From the IMG/VR virus record IMGVR_UViG_3300041403_000547, positions 1 through 30,016 of that record: a DNA stretch of 30,016 nucleotides; one strand, 5' to 3'. The stretch is from a virus. The notes under the pieces were generated by a model. That model saw only the letters and a program-made list of their open reading frames with translations. It ran no database searches and was not told the DNA's origin. Position numbers and translations under genes: made by a program. Below, piece by piece: positions 22,955 through 28,807 of the stretch; within the stretch, counting starts at the first letter, position 1, and each line of letters begins with the position of its first letter.

Positions 22955-23676
22955 CCACGTTCCCAAAGTCCATCGAAGCCCCGATTGAGCGCTTCTTTCA
23001 TACGCCTGTTTCCTGGGTTAAAGGCGTCAGAAACGGTGGCATGACCGCCGTGATCAAGCACCCTGATGCCAACTGGAATGACGTGCTGGTTTATCAGCCC
23101 GACAGCCCAGGGGAGAACTGGTGGGACCTTGTCCCGCGCAATGCTGTCATCCGTGCCTCCATCCGCGAGCCTGCCAAGAAGAACCCCAAGGATCTGATCG
23201 CGTTCGCTTTGCCGCTGAAGAATCAGCCATCTGCGACCCAGGAGCTGATCAAGTCACTTCAGAGCGAAGAAATCACCGAGGAGACCAAGCCAGGTTTGAC
23301 TGATGGTGACAAGCTCGAAGAGCAGATTCAGAGGGACATCAAGCGCAAGCAGGACCGCCAAATCCAGCTAGCCCAAGCGAAGCGCCTGCAGCGCTTGGCA
23401 TTGATGGGCGAGTGGCTTGAGAGCAACGAGAAGGCGCTGGTCATGGCGCAGGGCATGATCTGCAATGCCTTCTTTGAGTGGTGCGAAGACAGCTCGGAGG
23501 AAGCTGACACCAAATGCCTCCACGAGATGATGGATGCCATCCACTACATCATCGAAATTGGTGGCAAGTTGCGCAGCAACTGCTGGTGCCCAGATAAGGA
23601 ATACGACGGCGCCCTTTACTACCACGGGCACGACGGGCAACCTGTCAAGGTCATCGACTTGAACGAGCTGCCATGA
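22951..23676 (+). CDS. Hypothetical protein with central coiled coil
   Basis: The ATG at 22951 overlaps the previous stop and gives 241 residues. The N-terminal part is compact (RFFHTPVSWVKGVRNGGMTAVIKHP). The middle (about 95-165) is Lys/Glu/Gln-rich and helical, likely a coiled coil. The C-terminal part has several cysteines and histidines (NCWCPDKE, YYHGHDGQP) that may bind a metal. Function is unknown; a phage early protein is all the context says. Confidence 0.65.
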   Translation: MTTFPKSIEAPIERFFHTPVSWVKGVRNGGMTAVIKHPDANWNDVLVYQPDSPGENWWDLVPRNAVIRASIREPAKKNPKDLIAFALPLKNQPSATQELIKSLQSEEITEETKPGLTDGDKLEEQIQRDIKRKQDRQIQLAQAKRLQRLALMGEWLESNEKALVMAQGMICNAFFEWCEDSSEEADTKCLHEMMDAIHYIIEIGGKLRSNCWCPDKEYDGALYYHGHDGQPVKVIDLNELP

Positions 23677-23867
23677 CTGCCGGTGCTCGACTGATTTTTC
23701 AATACCTCCGCGCAATGGTGGCGGGGGAGCCAAGACTTCAGCCGATTTTGCGGATGCCATTGTCCGCCGAATCGCGGGAGTATTTATTGAACATGGAAGT
23801 CGAATGGCAGGTGGCGCTGCTTGAGCATTGCCTTGAGCTGCCGCCTGGCAAATACCGGCGCAACTAA
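23673..23867 (+). CDS. Small hypothetical protein
   Basis: The 64-residue protein overlaps the previous gene by four bases. It is helical, with ARLIFQYLRAMVAGEPRLQ and VEWQVALLEHCLELPPGKY. Nothing identifies a family. It is the last gene before the 295-base gap and promoter B. Confidence 0.55.
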   Translation: MTAGARLIFQYLRAMVAGEPRLQPILRMPLSAESREYLLNMEVEWQVALLEHCLELPPGKYRRN

Positions 23868-24080
23868 AGCTGGGGCATTGGGAGGAGTTGTACAAGGGCT
23901 CCGCGACTGCTGCCTGCGTAGGGGATGCCCACTGGTCGGGCTAACTGGTGGGATCGGCACTCCCAAGCGCAAGAAACCAAGGTTCCCGTCGAGGACGCGG
24001 TGTGGTTCCAGGGTTCCGGCTTGTTTCCCCATTTGGCACCGCGCAAGCGGTCACCCATGTAAGCCCCCAAGCTTTCCACC

Positions 24081-24118
24081 GAAAACCGGTTGCAATCCCA
24101 CCGGTTATGTGCCATCAT
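24081..24118 (+). promoter_or_regulatory. Early promoter copy B (sigma-70-like with two ACCGGT cores)
   Basis: TTGCAA (24090-24095) and CATCAT (24113-24118) are 17 bases apart with a TG before the -10, as in copy A at 22038. Here ACCGGTT occurs twice (from 24085 and from 24100), about 15 bases apart, like paired operator half sites. Confidence 0.72.
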
Positions 24119-24125
24119 AGGTTCA

Positions 24126-24141
24126 TGAGGCAAGCGCCTCA
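24126..24141 (+). other. Leader hairpin after promoter B
   Basis: TGAGGC and GCCTCA form a 6-bp stem around AAGC. It is followed by CGCCCATCGCGTCTTTCAC and then the ATG at 24163. Confidence 0.55.
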
Positions 24142-24162
24142 CGCCCATCGCGTCTTTCACTC

Positions 24163-24390
24163 ATGACCAACAACCTCACCGACAAAGAGCAAGCCCTGCT
24201 CAACGAAATCAAAATCGGCATGGATCAGCCCGGCTGCGGCTGGCTTCACGAGATCACCCCTTTCCAAAACGACCACGTCACCGCGGGCGTGCTGGGCTCC
24301 CTGATCGAGAAGGGCTTGGTTCACAGCGAAAAAGATGAGGAGTGCGTTCCTGGCTTTCCGCCGGCTTACTGGGTCACGCTGGCTAACTGA
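24163..24390 (+). CDS. Small winged-helix-like hypothetical protein
   Basis: The 75-residue protein has LTDKEQALLNEIKIGM, a helix pair, then HVTAGVLGSLIEKGLVHSEKD, which resembles the recognition helix and wing of a small winged-helix protein. This is a fold guess only. It is the first gene after promoter B and is separated from the next gene by a stable hairpin, so it may be expressed strongly. Confidence 0.6.
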   Translation: MTNNLTDKEQALLNEIKIGMDQPGCGWLHEITPFQNDHVTAGVLGSLIEKGLVHSEKDEECVPGFPPAYWVTLAN

Positions 24391-24396
24391 TTTACC

Positions 24397-24412
24397 AGCC
24401 CCTTCGGGGGCT
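24397..24412 (+). other. Intergenic hairpin with UUCG tetraloop
   Basis: AGCCCC-TTCG-GGGGCT forms a stable stem with a C(UUCG)G loop. No T-run follows, so it is not a clear terminator. It is followed by CCCATCGCGTCTTTCAC and the next ATG. Confidence 0.65.
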
Positions 24413-24434
24413 CCCTACCCATCGCGTCTTTCAC

Positions 24435-24674
24435 ATGCTTCCCCTTTCACCCGTCGAGCATCCCGAGCTCTCCACTGAGCAGGAACTCTCGATGACTCAG
24501 GACGTTGCTGATCAGTTCTTTGACTGGATCAACGACGACCTCTGCGAAATGCTTCACGACCACATCGCTGATGTCCTGAAGGCGAACAACATCGACCTCG
24601 ATAGCCGCGAGGCTGACGATCTGTTCCTCGACATCGCCAAGCGCATCAGTGTTGACGTCAACGTCAGCAAGTGA
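24435..24674 (+). CDS. Small acidic hypothetical protein
   Basis: The 79-residue protein is acidic and helical: VADQFFDWINDDLCEMLHDHIADVLKANNI, then SREADDLFLDIAKRI. It starts directly after the hairpin and CCCATCGCG leader. No family is recognised. Small acidic phage proteins sometimes mimic DNA or bind host enzymes, but nothing here shows that. Confidence 0.58.
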   Translation: MLPLSPVEHPELSTEQELSMTQDVADQFFDWINDDLCEMLHDHIADVLKANNIDLDSREADDLFLDIAKRISVDVNVSK

Positions 24675-24680
24675 TTCATC

Positions 24681-24696
24681 GCCCCCTTCGGGGGGC
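24681..24696 (+). other. Second intergenic hairpin with UUCG tetraloop
   Basis: GCCCCC-TTCG-GGGGGC is a perfect 6-bp stem with a C(UUCG)G loop, again followed by CCCACCCATCGCG and an ATG at 24719. Confidence 0.65.
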
Positions 24697-24718
24697 TCCC
24701 ACCCATCGCGTTATCACC

Positions 24719-24865
24719 ATGAAAGACAAACTCGGCAACATCGCCTGCTTCCTGATCGCCGCCGCAGGCTTCGCCTTCATTGGATTTGAAGCCACCGCCC
24801 ATCACGGCAGTACCCACAGCGGCACCCAGCCCTACGTCCGCGTCGCCCCGGAGTGCGACAAGTGA
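24719..24865 (+). CDS. Small membrane protein
   Basis: The ATG at 24719 follows the leader box and gives 48 residues. A hydrophobic segment (NIACFLIAAAGFAFIGF, about 6-22) follows two lysines and looks like a single membrane helix or signal anchor; the rest has several His residues and ends VAPECDK. Function is unknown. Confidence 0.55.
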   Translation: MKDKLGNIACFLIAAAGFAFIGFEATAHHGSTHSGTQPYVRVAPECDK

Positions 24866-25185
24866 CAACTGACATCACCACCGCGCAGGACCTGATCGAC
24901 GCTCTCCTTCAGCTCCGCGAAGAACGGGCTGACTTGGACGCCAAGGAAACCTTTCTCAAGGAACAGCTCGCAGGCGCCATCGCTATGGGCGAGCTCGATG
25001 CATTCCAAGCCGAAGACGGCATCTTCCAGTTCAGCAACGCCAAGTACACCCGCTGCGAGCGCAGCACCTACAAACTCAGCAAGGAAGCCAACAAGGCAAT
25101 ACAGAAGATCAAAGAACAAGACATCGACGCTGGACTCGCACAGCGCAACGTGACAACGTACTGGCGATTGGATAACGCAATTTGA
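24862..25185 (+). CDS. Hypothetical coiled-coil protein before RusA (Gp157-like position)
   Basis: The start is a GTG overlapping the preceding stop (GTGA), giving 107 residues. The N-terminal half is a helix rich in Leu, Arg and Glu (AQDLIDALLQLREERADLDAKE). The C-terminal half has FQFSNAKYTRCERSTYKLS and a KAIQKIKEQ helix. Genes in this place before recombination genes are often Gp157-like or nuclease-inhibitor proteins, but I cannot confirm either. It is coupled to RusA by TTGA overlap. Confidence 0.6.
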   Translation: MTTDITTAQDLIDALLQLREERADLDAKETFLKEQLAGAIAMGELDAFQAEDGIFQFSNAKYTRCERSTYKLSKEANKAIQKIKEQDIDAGLAQRNVTTYWRLDNAI

Positions 25186-25622
25186 GCGACAGCATCACCT
25201 TCACGGTTCACGGCATCGCCGCACCTCAAGGCTCCAAACGCCACATCGGTCGCGGAGTCATGATCGAATCCAGCAAGAAGGTGAAGCCATGGCGCCAAGA
25301 CGTTAAATACGCCGCCATCGAGAAAAAGCCTGCCGACTGGGATACGGCAGCACCCATGATCCTCTCGGTTGTTTTCCGCTTCCAACGACCGAAATCTCAT
25401 TTCAACAAAAGTGGCTTACGCTCGTCCGCCCCCCTGCATTGCACTTCAGCTTCAGCCGGAGATCTCGACAAGCTTCTCCGCAGCACAAACGACGCCCTGA
25501 CTGGCACACTGTTCGACGATGATCGACAGGTCATCTCCATTGACGCCTCCAAGCGTTACTGCGGAGATAACGAACCACCAGGCGCGATCATCACGCTCAC
25601 TGCGCTTTCATCCACCAAATGA
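25182..25622 (+). CDS. rusA: RusA-family Holliday junction resolvase
   Basis: The gene starts with TTG overlapping the preceding stop and encodes 146 residues. It has the RusA pattern: an N-terminal GIAAPQGSKRHIG, a central GDLDKLLRSTNDALTG with acidic residues 94 and 96 and Asp104, and FDDDRQVISIDASKRY with Asp112-114. These aspartates bind the metal that cuts four-way junctions. In phages RusA resolves branched DNA before packaging. It precedes the annealing protein gene with a four-base overlap. Confidence 0.85.
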   Translation: MSDSITFTVHGIAAPQGSKRHIGRGVMIESSKKVKPWRQDVKYAAIEKKPADWDTAAPMILSVVFRFQRPKSHFNKSGLRSSAPLHCTSASAGDLDKLLRSTNDALTGTLFDDDRQVISIDASKRYCGDNEPPGAIITLTALSSTK

Positions 25623-26314
25623 CCATTCCAAACCTTGCGGGAGTCATCAACAAAGATGACGTTTTCCGCAAAGGCTCTGGCTCCTATGCCGCTGATTACG
25701 TCAGTTGGGCACGGATCGCCAACCACCTCCATACAGCCGCTCCTGGCTGGGAGTTCCACCTGAAGCCTGCGCCTGATGGCGGGCACGTCTGGCAAGCACC
25801 AGACGGCTCCGCTTATCTGGTCAGCTACTTCACCGGACCCGAAGACCAGGCGACCCCGGACTTTGTCTACCCCTGCCAAGACAACCGGAACCAGCCGATC
25901 AAGTTCGACAAGGTGAGCTGCCGGACCCTCACCGACAGCCATCGTCGCGCCCTCTGCGCCAACGCCGCCTTCACGTTCTCACTGGGCTACGAGCTCTGGG
26001 CACGGGAAGAAATCGAAGAAGCAAAAGGCGAGCCTTTGCCGACTGTTGAGGCACCTGTCGAAGCCAAGCCAAAGCCCAAAGCCGCTGCTAAACCGAAGAG
26101 TCAACCCTCAGAGTTGACTGCTGAGGAGACGCCGTTGAGCGACGCTGACCTGAAGACCATCCGTGCCCTTCTCAAGGAAGAGCCGGTCGCCAACAGGAAC
26201 AAGATCATCAAGGCGTTCATGCAGGAATTCAAGGTGCCCGATGGCGAGCTGATCACTGCTCACATCACCCTGCCCAAGCACCAGCAGTTCATCACTGAGC
26301 GCCTCTCCCGATAG
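25619..26314 (+). CDS. Single-strand annealing protein (Rad52-like, DUF1071/Sak type)
   Basis: The 231-residue protein has an N-terminal domain of about 130 residues with VSWARIANHLHTAAPGWEF and CRTLTDSHRRALCANAAFTFSLGYELWAREEIE, the pattern of DUF1071/Rad52-like phage annealing proteins. A Pro/Lys/Ala-rich linker (about 140-165) leads to a helical C-terminal domain. Such proteins anneal complementary strands after resection, working with SSB and an exonuclease, both of which are present nearby. It is coupled to rusA. Confidence 0.75.
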   Translation: MTIPNLAGVINKDDVFRKGSGSYAADYVSWARIANHLHTAAPGWEFHLKPAPDGGHVWQAPDGSAYLVSYFTGPEDQATPDFVYPCQDNRNQPIKFDKVSCRTLTDSHRRALCANAAFTFSLGYELWAREEIEEAKGEPLPTVEAPVEAKPKPKAAAKPKSQPSELTAEETPLSDADLKTIRALLKEEPVANRNKIIKAFMQEFKVPDGELITAHITLPKHQQFITERLSR

Positions 26315-26318
26315 CGCC

Positions 26319-26567
26319 ATGAATGACGAGATGATGCACGCCCAGATGGCGGCTCTTTACGCTCAACAGCGCCGAGACCAGAAACCTTTGGATCATCTCG
26401 AAACCATCCTGCCTCCCCAGCTTTGTGAATCCGTGCGGCATTACGCCGAATCACGCGACTACACAGCGAAGCAGGCTTTGTCCCACATCGTTTCTAAATT
26501 CTTCGGTCCATGCTTCAAATCACCGCAGTCGGCAATCTCGCAGCCGACCCTGAAGTCCGCCAAGTAG
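26319..26567 (+). CDS. Small hypothetical protein overlapping SSB
   Basis: The 82-residue protein is helical, with HAQMAALYAQQRRDQKPLDH and CESVRHYAESRDYTAKQAL. It starts five bases after the annealing-protein stop and overlaps the SSB start by 58 bases in another frame. Its role is unknown; the place suggests a recombination helper. Confidence 0.55.
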   Translation: MNDEMMHAQMAALYAQQRRDQKPLDHLETILPPQLCESVRHYAESRDYTAKQALSHIVSKFFGPCFKSPQSAISQPTLKSAK

Positions 26568-26842
26568 GCGACAACGAAGTCGCCAACTTCACGATCATCT
26601 GCAACAAGAAGATCAAAGGCGAAGAGCACACGTCAGCGCTGCGCTGCGCAGTCTGGGGACCCCGCGCCAAGGTTGTCGCCGACTATCTCACCAAAGGCTC
26701 GCAAGTCACCGTCACTGGTCAGGCTTACATCGAGACCTACGAGACAAAGAAAGGCGAAAGCCGTTCCAGCCTCAACGTCGCAGTGAACGATTTCTCACTG
26801 CCTCCTAAACCTCGGGTTGAATCCGATTCAATGCCGTTCTAG
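26510..26842 (+). CDS. ssb: Single-stranded DNA-binding protein
   Basis: The 110-residue protein is an OB-fold SSB: LQITAVGNLAADPEVRQVGDNEVANFTI at the start, ALRCAVWGPRAKVVADYL in the middle and SQVTVTGQAYIETYETKKGESRSS near the end. It ends in the acidic DSMPF tail that bacterial SSBs use to bind partner proteins. It is shorter than bacterial SSB because the linker is short. It is followed at once by a strong terminator. Confidence 0.9.
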   Translation: MLQITAVGNLAADPEVRQVGDNEVANFTIICNKKIKGEEHTSALRCAVWGPRAKVVADYLTKGSQVTVTGQAYIETYETKKGESRSSLNVAVNDFSLPPKPRVESDSMPF

Positions 26843-26848
26843 TGTCCC

Positions 26849-26870
26849 GGGGGGCTTGCCCCCCTTTTTT
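26849..26870 (+). terminator. Intrinsic terminator after ssb
   Basis: GGGGGG-CTTG-CCCCCC (7 bp if the inner C-G pairs) is followed by six Ts, a textbook Rho-independent terminator. It ends only eight bases before the sigma factor ATG, so the sigma gene may depend on readthrough. Confidence 0.85.
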
Positions 26871-26878
26871 ATGATTTC

Positions 26879-27805
26879 ATGCCAGACCCGCTCCGCGATT
26901 ACCTAAATCAGATCGGCAGAATCCCGCTGCTAACCGCAGCGGAAGAAATCGAACTCGGCAATTCCATCCAGCGCATGATGCCGCTACTGGACAAGCCGAA
27001 CCTAACCAAAGAAGAGCAAAAGGTCATCCGCATCGGCAAGCGCGCCAAGAAGCGCATGGTGCAGGGCAACCTTCGCCTCGTGATCAGCGTTGCCAGCAAA
27101 TACAACAAGATGACCTGCCGCCTTTCGATGCAGGACCTGATCCAAGAAGGCAACATCGGTCTGATCCGTGCCGTCGAGATGTTCGACCCCAGCCGGGGGT
27201 ACAAGTTCTCGACATATGCCTACTGGTGGATTCGCCAGGGCATCATGCGCGCGACGCAGACACAAGATCGGATGATCAAGCTGCCGAGCGGTGCGCCAGA
27301 CGGCTTGCGCAAGGTCAGGTATTTCATGATCGACTACCAGCGAGAGCACGGCGTAATGCCAACGCTCAAGCAGTGCGCTGACCTGATCGGCGTGCAACCG
27401 GAGACGATGCGGAACTACCTTCAGGCATCAGAGGATGCAAGCAGCCTTGACGCCAAGGCGAAAAGCAGGACCGACGAAGGCAGCAGAATCCTCGATCTCA
27501 TCCCAAGCACCTACGGCGCAGCAGATGAAGACCTGGAAGCTGACACCGCCGCCCTCGCCGTTGATCGCGCCCTGAAGCAAATGACCGACCAGGAGCGCCG
27601 GATCATCACCATGCGTTACGGGCTAGATGGCGAAGAGCCATTGTCGAATCCAAGCATCGGCAAGAAAATCGGACTTCACAAAGAAGCCGCTCGCAAACTT
27701 GTCCACCAAACAGAGGAAAAGCTCCGCAACATTCTTATGGACCGACCGCCGGGAAAGTCGAAGCGACAGAAGAGCAGCTCCAGCTTGACCTGGGGCTGGA
27801 GTTAA
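26879..27805 (+). CDS. Phage-encoded sigma-70 family factor
   Basis: The 308-residue protein has a short region 1.2 (DPLRDYLNQIGRIPLLTAAEE), region 2 (QGNLRLVISVASKY, MQDLIQEGNIGLIRAVEMFDPSRGYKFSTYAYWWIRQGIMRA, about 60-125), region 3 (from 140) and region 4 (about 225-285). It looks like the cyanobacterial primary sigma family, but it lacks the acidic region 1.1, and its region 4.2 reads SIGKKIGLHKEAARKLVHQ where hosts have a conserved SRERVRQIE stretch. The change should alter -35 recognition. The factor would redirect host RNA polymerase to phage promoters. Confidence 0.9.
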   Translation: MPDPLRDYLNQIGRIPLLTAAEEIELGNSIQRMMPLLDKPNLTKEEQKVIRIGKRAKKRMVQGNLRLVISVASKYNKMTCRLSMQDLIQEGNIGLIRAVEMFDPSRGYKFSTYAYWWIRQGIMRATQTQDRMIKLPSGAPDGLRKVRYFMIDYQREHGVMPTLKQCADLIGVQPETMRNYLQASEDASSLDAKAKSRTDEGSRILDLIPSTYGAADEDLEADTAALAVDRALKQMTDQERRIITMRYGLDGEEPLSNPSIGKKIGLHKEAARKLVHQTEEKLRNILMDRPPGKSKRQKSSSSLTWGWS

Positions 27806-27808
27806 ACC

Positions 27809-28048
27809 ATGGGAATCAGTCAGAAGTGCCCTGAGTGCGGATCAGTCAGGACAAAGGTGGTAATGACAAAACCAGTCGAGAACGACGGGACACTGCGCCG
27901 CAGACATTGCACAACCTGTGACTACCGCTGGTACACCTACCAAGATCCTGAGATGATGGTGAAAGCTCACCAGGTCGTCTGGCGACACAGGCACTACGTT
28001 CGGGTTCTCCGCCTAGATGAAACGAGAAAGGCTTCACCTGCAGGGTGA
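27809..28048 (+). CDS. NrdR-like zinc ribbon protein
   Basis: The 79-residue protein has two CxxC pairs, Cys7/Cys10 (CPECGS) and Cys34/Cys37 (CTTC), around a GTLRRRHC segment and followed by YRWYTYQDPE. This closely resembles the zinc ribbon of NrdR, the repressor of ribonucleotide reductase genes, but the ATP-cone domain is missing. It could bind NrdR boxes as a decoy or regulate phage promoters together with the sigma factor just upstream. Ogr-like transcription activators are the alternative. Confidence 0.72.
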   Translation: MGISQKCPECGSVRTKVVMTKPVENDGTLRRRHCTTCDYRWYTYQDPEMMVKAHQVVWRHRHYVRVLRLDETRKASPAG

Positions 28049-28352
28049 CATCACCGTCGAGACCGGCAAAGACACCAACGGGCGGTTCTTTATCGCCTAC
28101 GCCAATGGCACCAGCGTTCTCCTGCGAAAGCAGGATGAAGTTTGCCAGTTCCTCAAGCTCGCGCCAAAGACTAGAAGCCGCGACGCCCTCGACTCATGGT
28201 TTGCCTCGCTATCGCTAGGAGACCGAGGGCATAACCCAGTGCCCACAGGAATGGAGCAAGGATTGTCAGAACGAGCGATCGCAACAGGCTTCGGTCCTGA
28301 GTGCCACTTGGACGAGAGCGATCCGAATTATCAAACCCGAACTGTGATCTGA
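28017..28352 (+). CDS. Small hypothetical protein overlapping an opposite-strand gene
   Basis: The frame starts 32 bases before the zinc ribbon stop and gives 111 residues. The first 65 residues look like a folded protein (LHLQGDITVETGKDTNGRFFIAYANG, EVCQFLKLAPKTRSRDALDSWFASL). The last 45 overlap the end of a minus-strand gene and look less protein-like, so the true functional part may be the first half. Function is unknown. Confidence 0.55.
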   Translation: MKRERLHLQGDITVETGKDTNGRFFIAYANGTSVLLRKQDEVCQFLKLAPKTRSRDALDSWFASLSLGDRGHNPVPTGMEQGLSERAIATGFGPECHLDESDPNYQTRTVI

Positions 28353-28581
28353 CGTAGGCGCAGGCGGCAGGGTCAACGGCTTCCATCGCGTCCAGCTCTG
28401 ACTTCAGCTCAAGCTCAGTGATATGACGGACAGCCTGCTTGATCAGTTTTTGCTGGAAGGCGTTTTGCTTGGATAGGGCGGCGCAAAGATCGCGGACCTG
28501 GTCTTCGTCGCTAGCCGCGAGTATTGACCTTGCTTGCTGTTCAATGCGCAGCTCTTCCTCCATGGTTAGGTTGACTACCAT
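28171..28581 (-). CDS. NblA-like N-terminal protein with C-terminal membrane segment
   Basis: The ATG at 28581 is preceded by GGGGAG at five bases, a strong ribosome binding site, so I prefer it to the ATG at 28599; it gives 136 residues. Residues 4-50 (NLTMEEELRIEQQARSIL, VRDLCAALSKQNAFQQKLI) follow the pattern of NblA, a small helical protein that triggers phycobilisome breakdown; several cyanophages carry nblA. The C-terminal part contains LVLTILAPFLWALGYALGLL, a probable membrane helix, which NblA does not have. That part overlaps an opposite-strand gene, so the end is less certain. Confidence 0.55.
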   Translation of the reverse strand: MVVNLTMEEELRIEQQARSILAASDEDQVRDLCAALSKQNAFQQKLIKQAVRHITELELKSELDAMEAVDPAACAYVRSQFGFDNSDRSRPSGTQDRSLLRSLVLTILAPFLWALGYALGLLAIARQTMSRGRRGF

Positions 28582-28586
28582 CCAGT

Positions 28587-28592
28587 CTCCCC
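28587..28592 (-). promoter_or_regulatory. Ribosome binding site deciding the start of the NblA-like gene
   Basis: GGGGAG on the minus strand lies five bases before the ATG at 28581, favouring that start over the ATG at 28599. Confidence 0.6.
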
Positions 28593-28633
28593 AAGTCATG
28601 TCGGAATGGCAGCATGATTTTCAAGATAGCTGC

Positions 28634-28807
28634 ATGAATCCGCCCAAAATTGAAGAAATTGAAACGGAAGACGGTAAGCGTTGGCGCGTGATCTACGCCG
28701 GGATGGTGAAAGATCACAGGCAAAAATGGCAAGCAGTGCGTCATTACAACGAAGCCTGCGAGGTTTATGGGCAGCAGCTAGGGCTGCGCCGTTGGCTCGA
28801 TAAGTAG
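28634..28807 (+). CDS. Small hypothetical protein
   Basis: From the ATG at 28634 the product has 57 residues; an ATG at 28598 would add 12 but overlaps the divergent gene. It has KIEEIETEDGKRWRVIYAGM, then KWQAVRHYNEACEVYGQQLG. No family is recognised. Its end overlaps the end of the convergent C39 peptidase gene by 30 bases. Confidence 0.55.
   Translation: MNPPKIEEIETEDGKRWRVIYAGMVKDHRQKWQAVRHYNEACEVYGQQLGLRRWLDK

Larger units (their letters stand above)
23868..24162. other. 295-base gap: unassigned stretch, then promoter B and its leader
   Basis: No frame here looks like a real protein on either strand. The right third holds promoter B and a leader hairpin. A hairpin ACCGC-GCAA-GCGGT with a GNRA-type loop lies at 24038-24051, followed by CACCCATG that resembles the leader box of the next genes. 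The left 170 bases remain unexplained. Confidence 0.5.

Noticed and set aside
23868-24080. tRNA or tmRNA gene in the gap
   Set aside because: No cloverleaf, T-loop GTTC-type motif with matching arms or CCA end could be found.
23864-24160. A 98-codon minus-strand frame in the gap
   Set aside because: It would run across promoter B and its leader, has an odd composition and no recognisable motif.
24397-24412. Hairpin as an intrinsic terminator
   Set aside because: No T-run follows and the same hairpin-plus-box layout precedes several genes, so a leader element is more likely; term-seq could decide.
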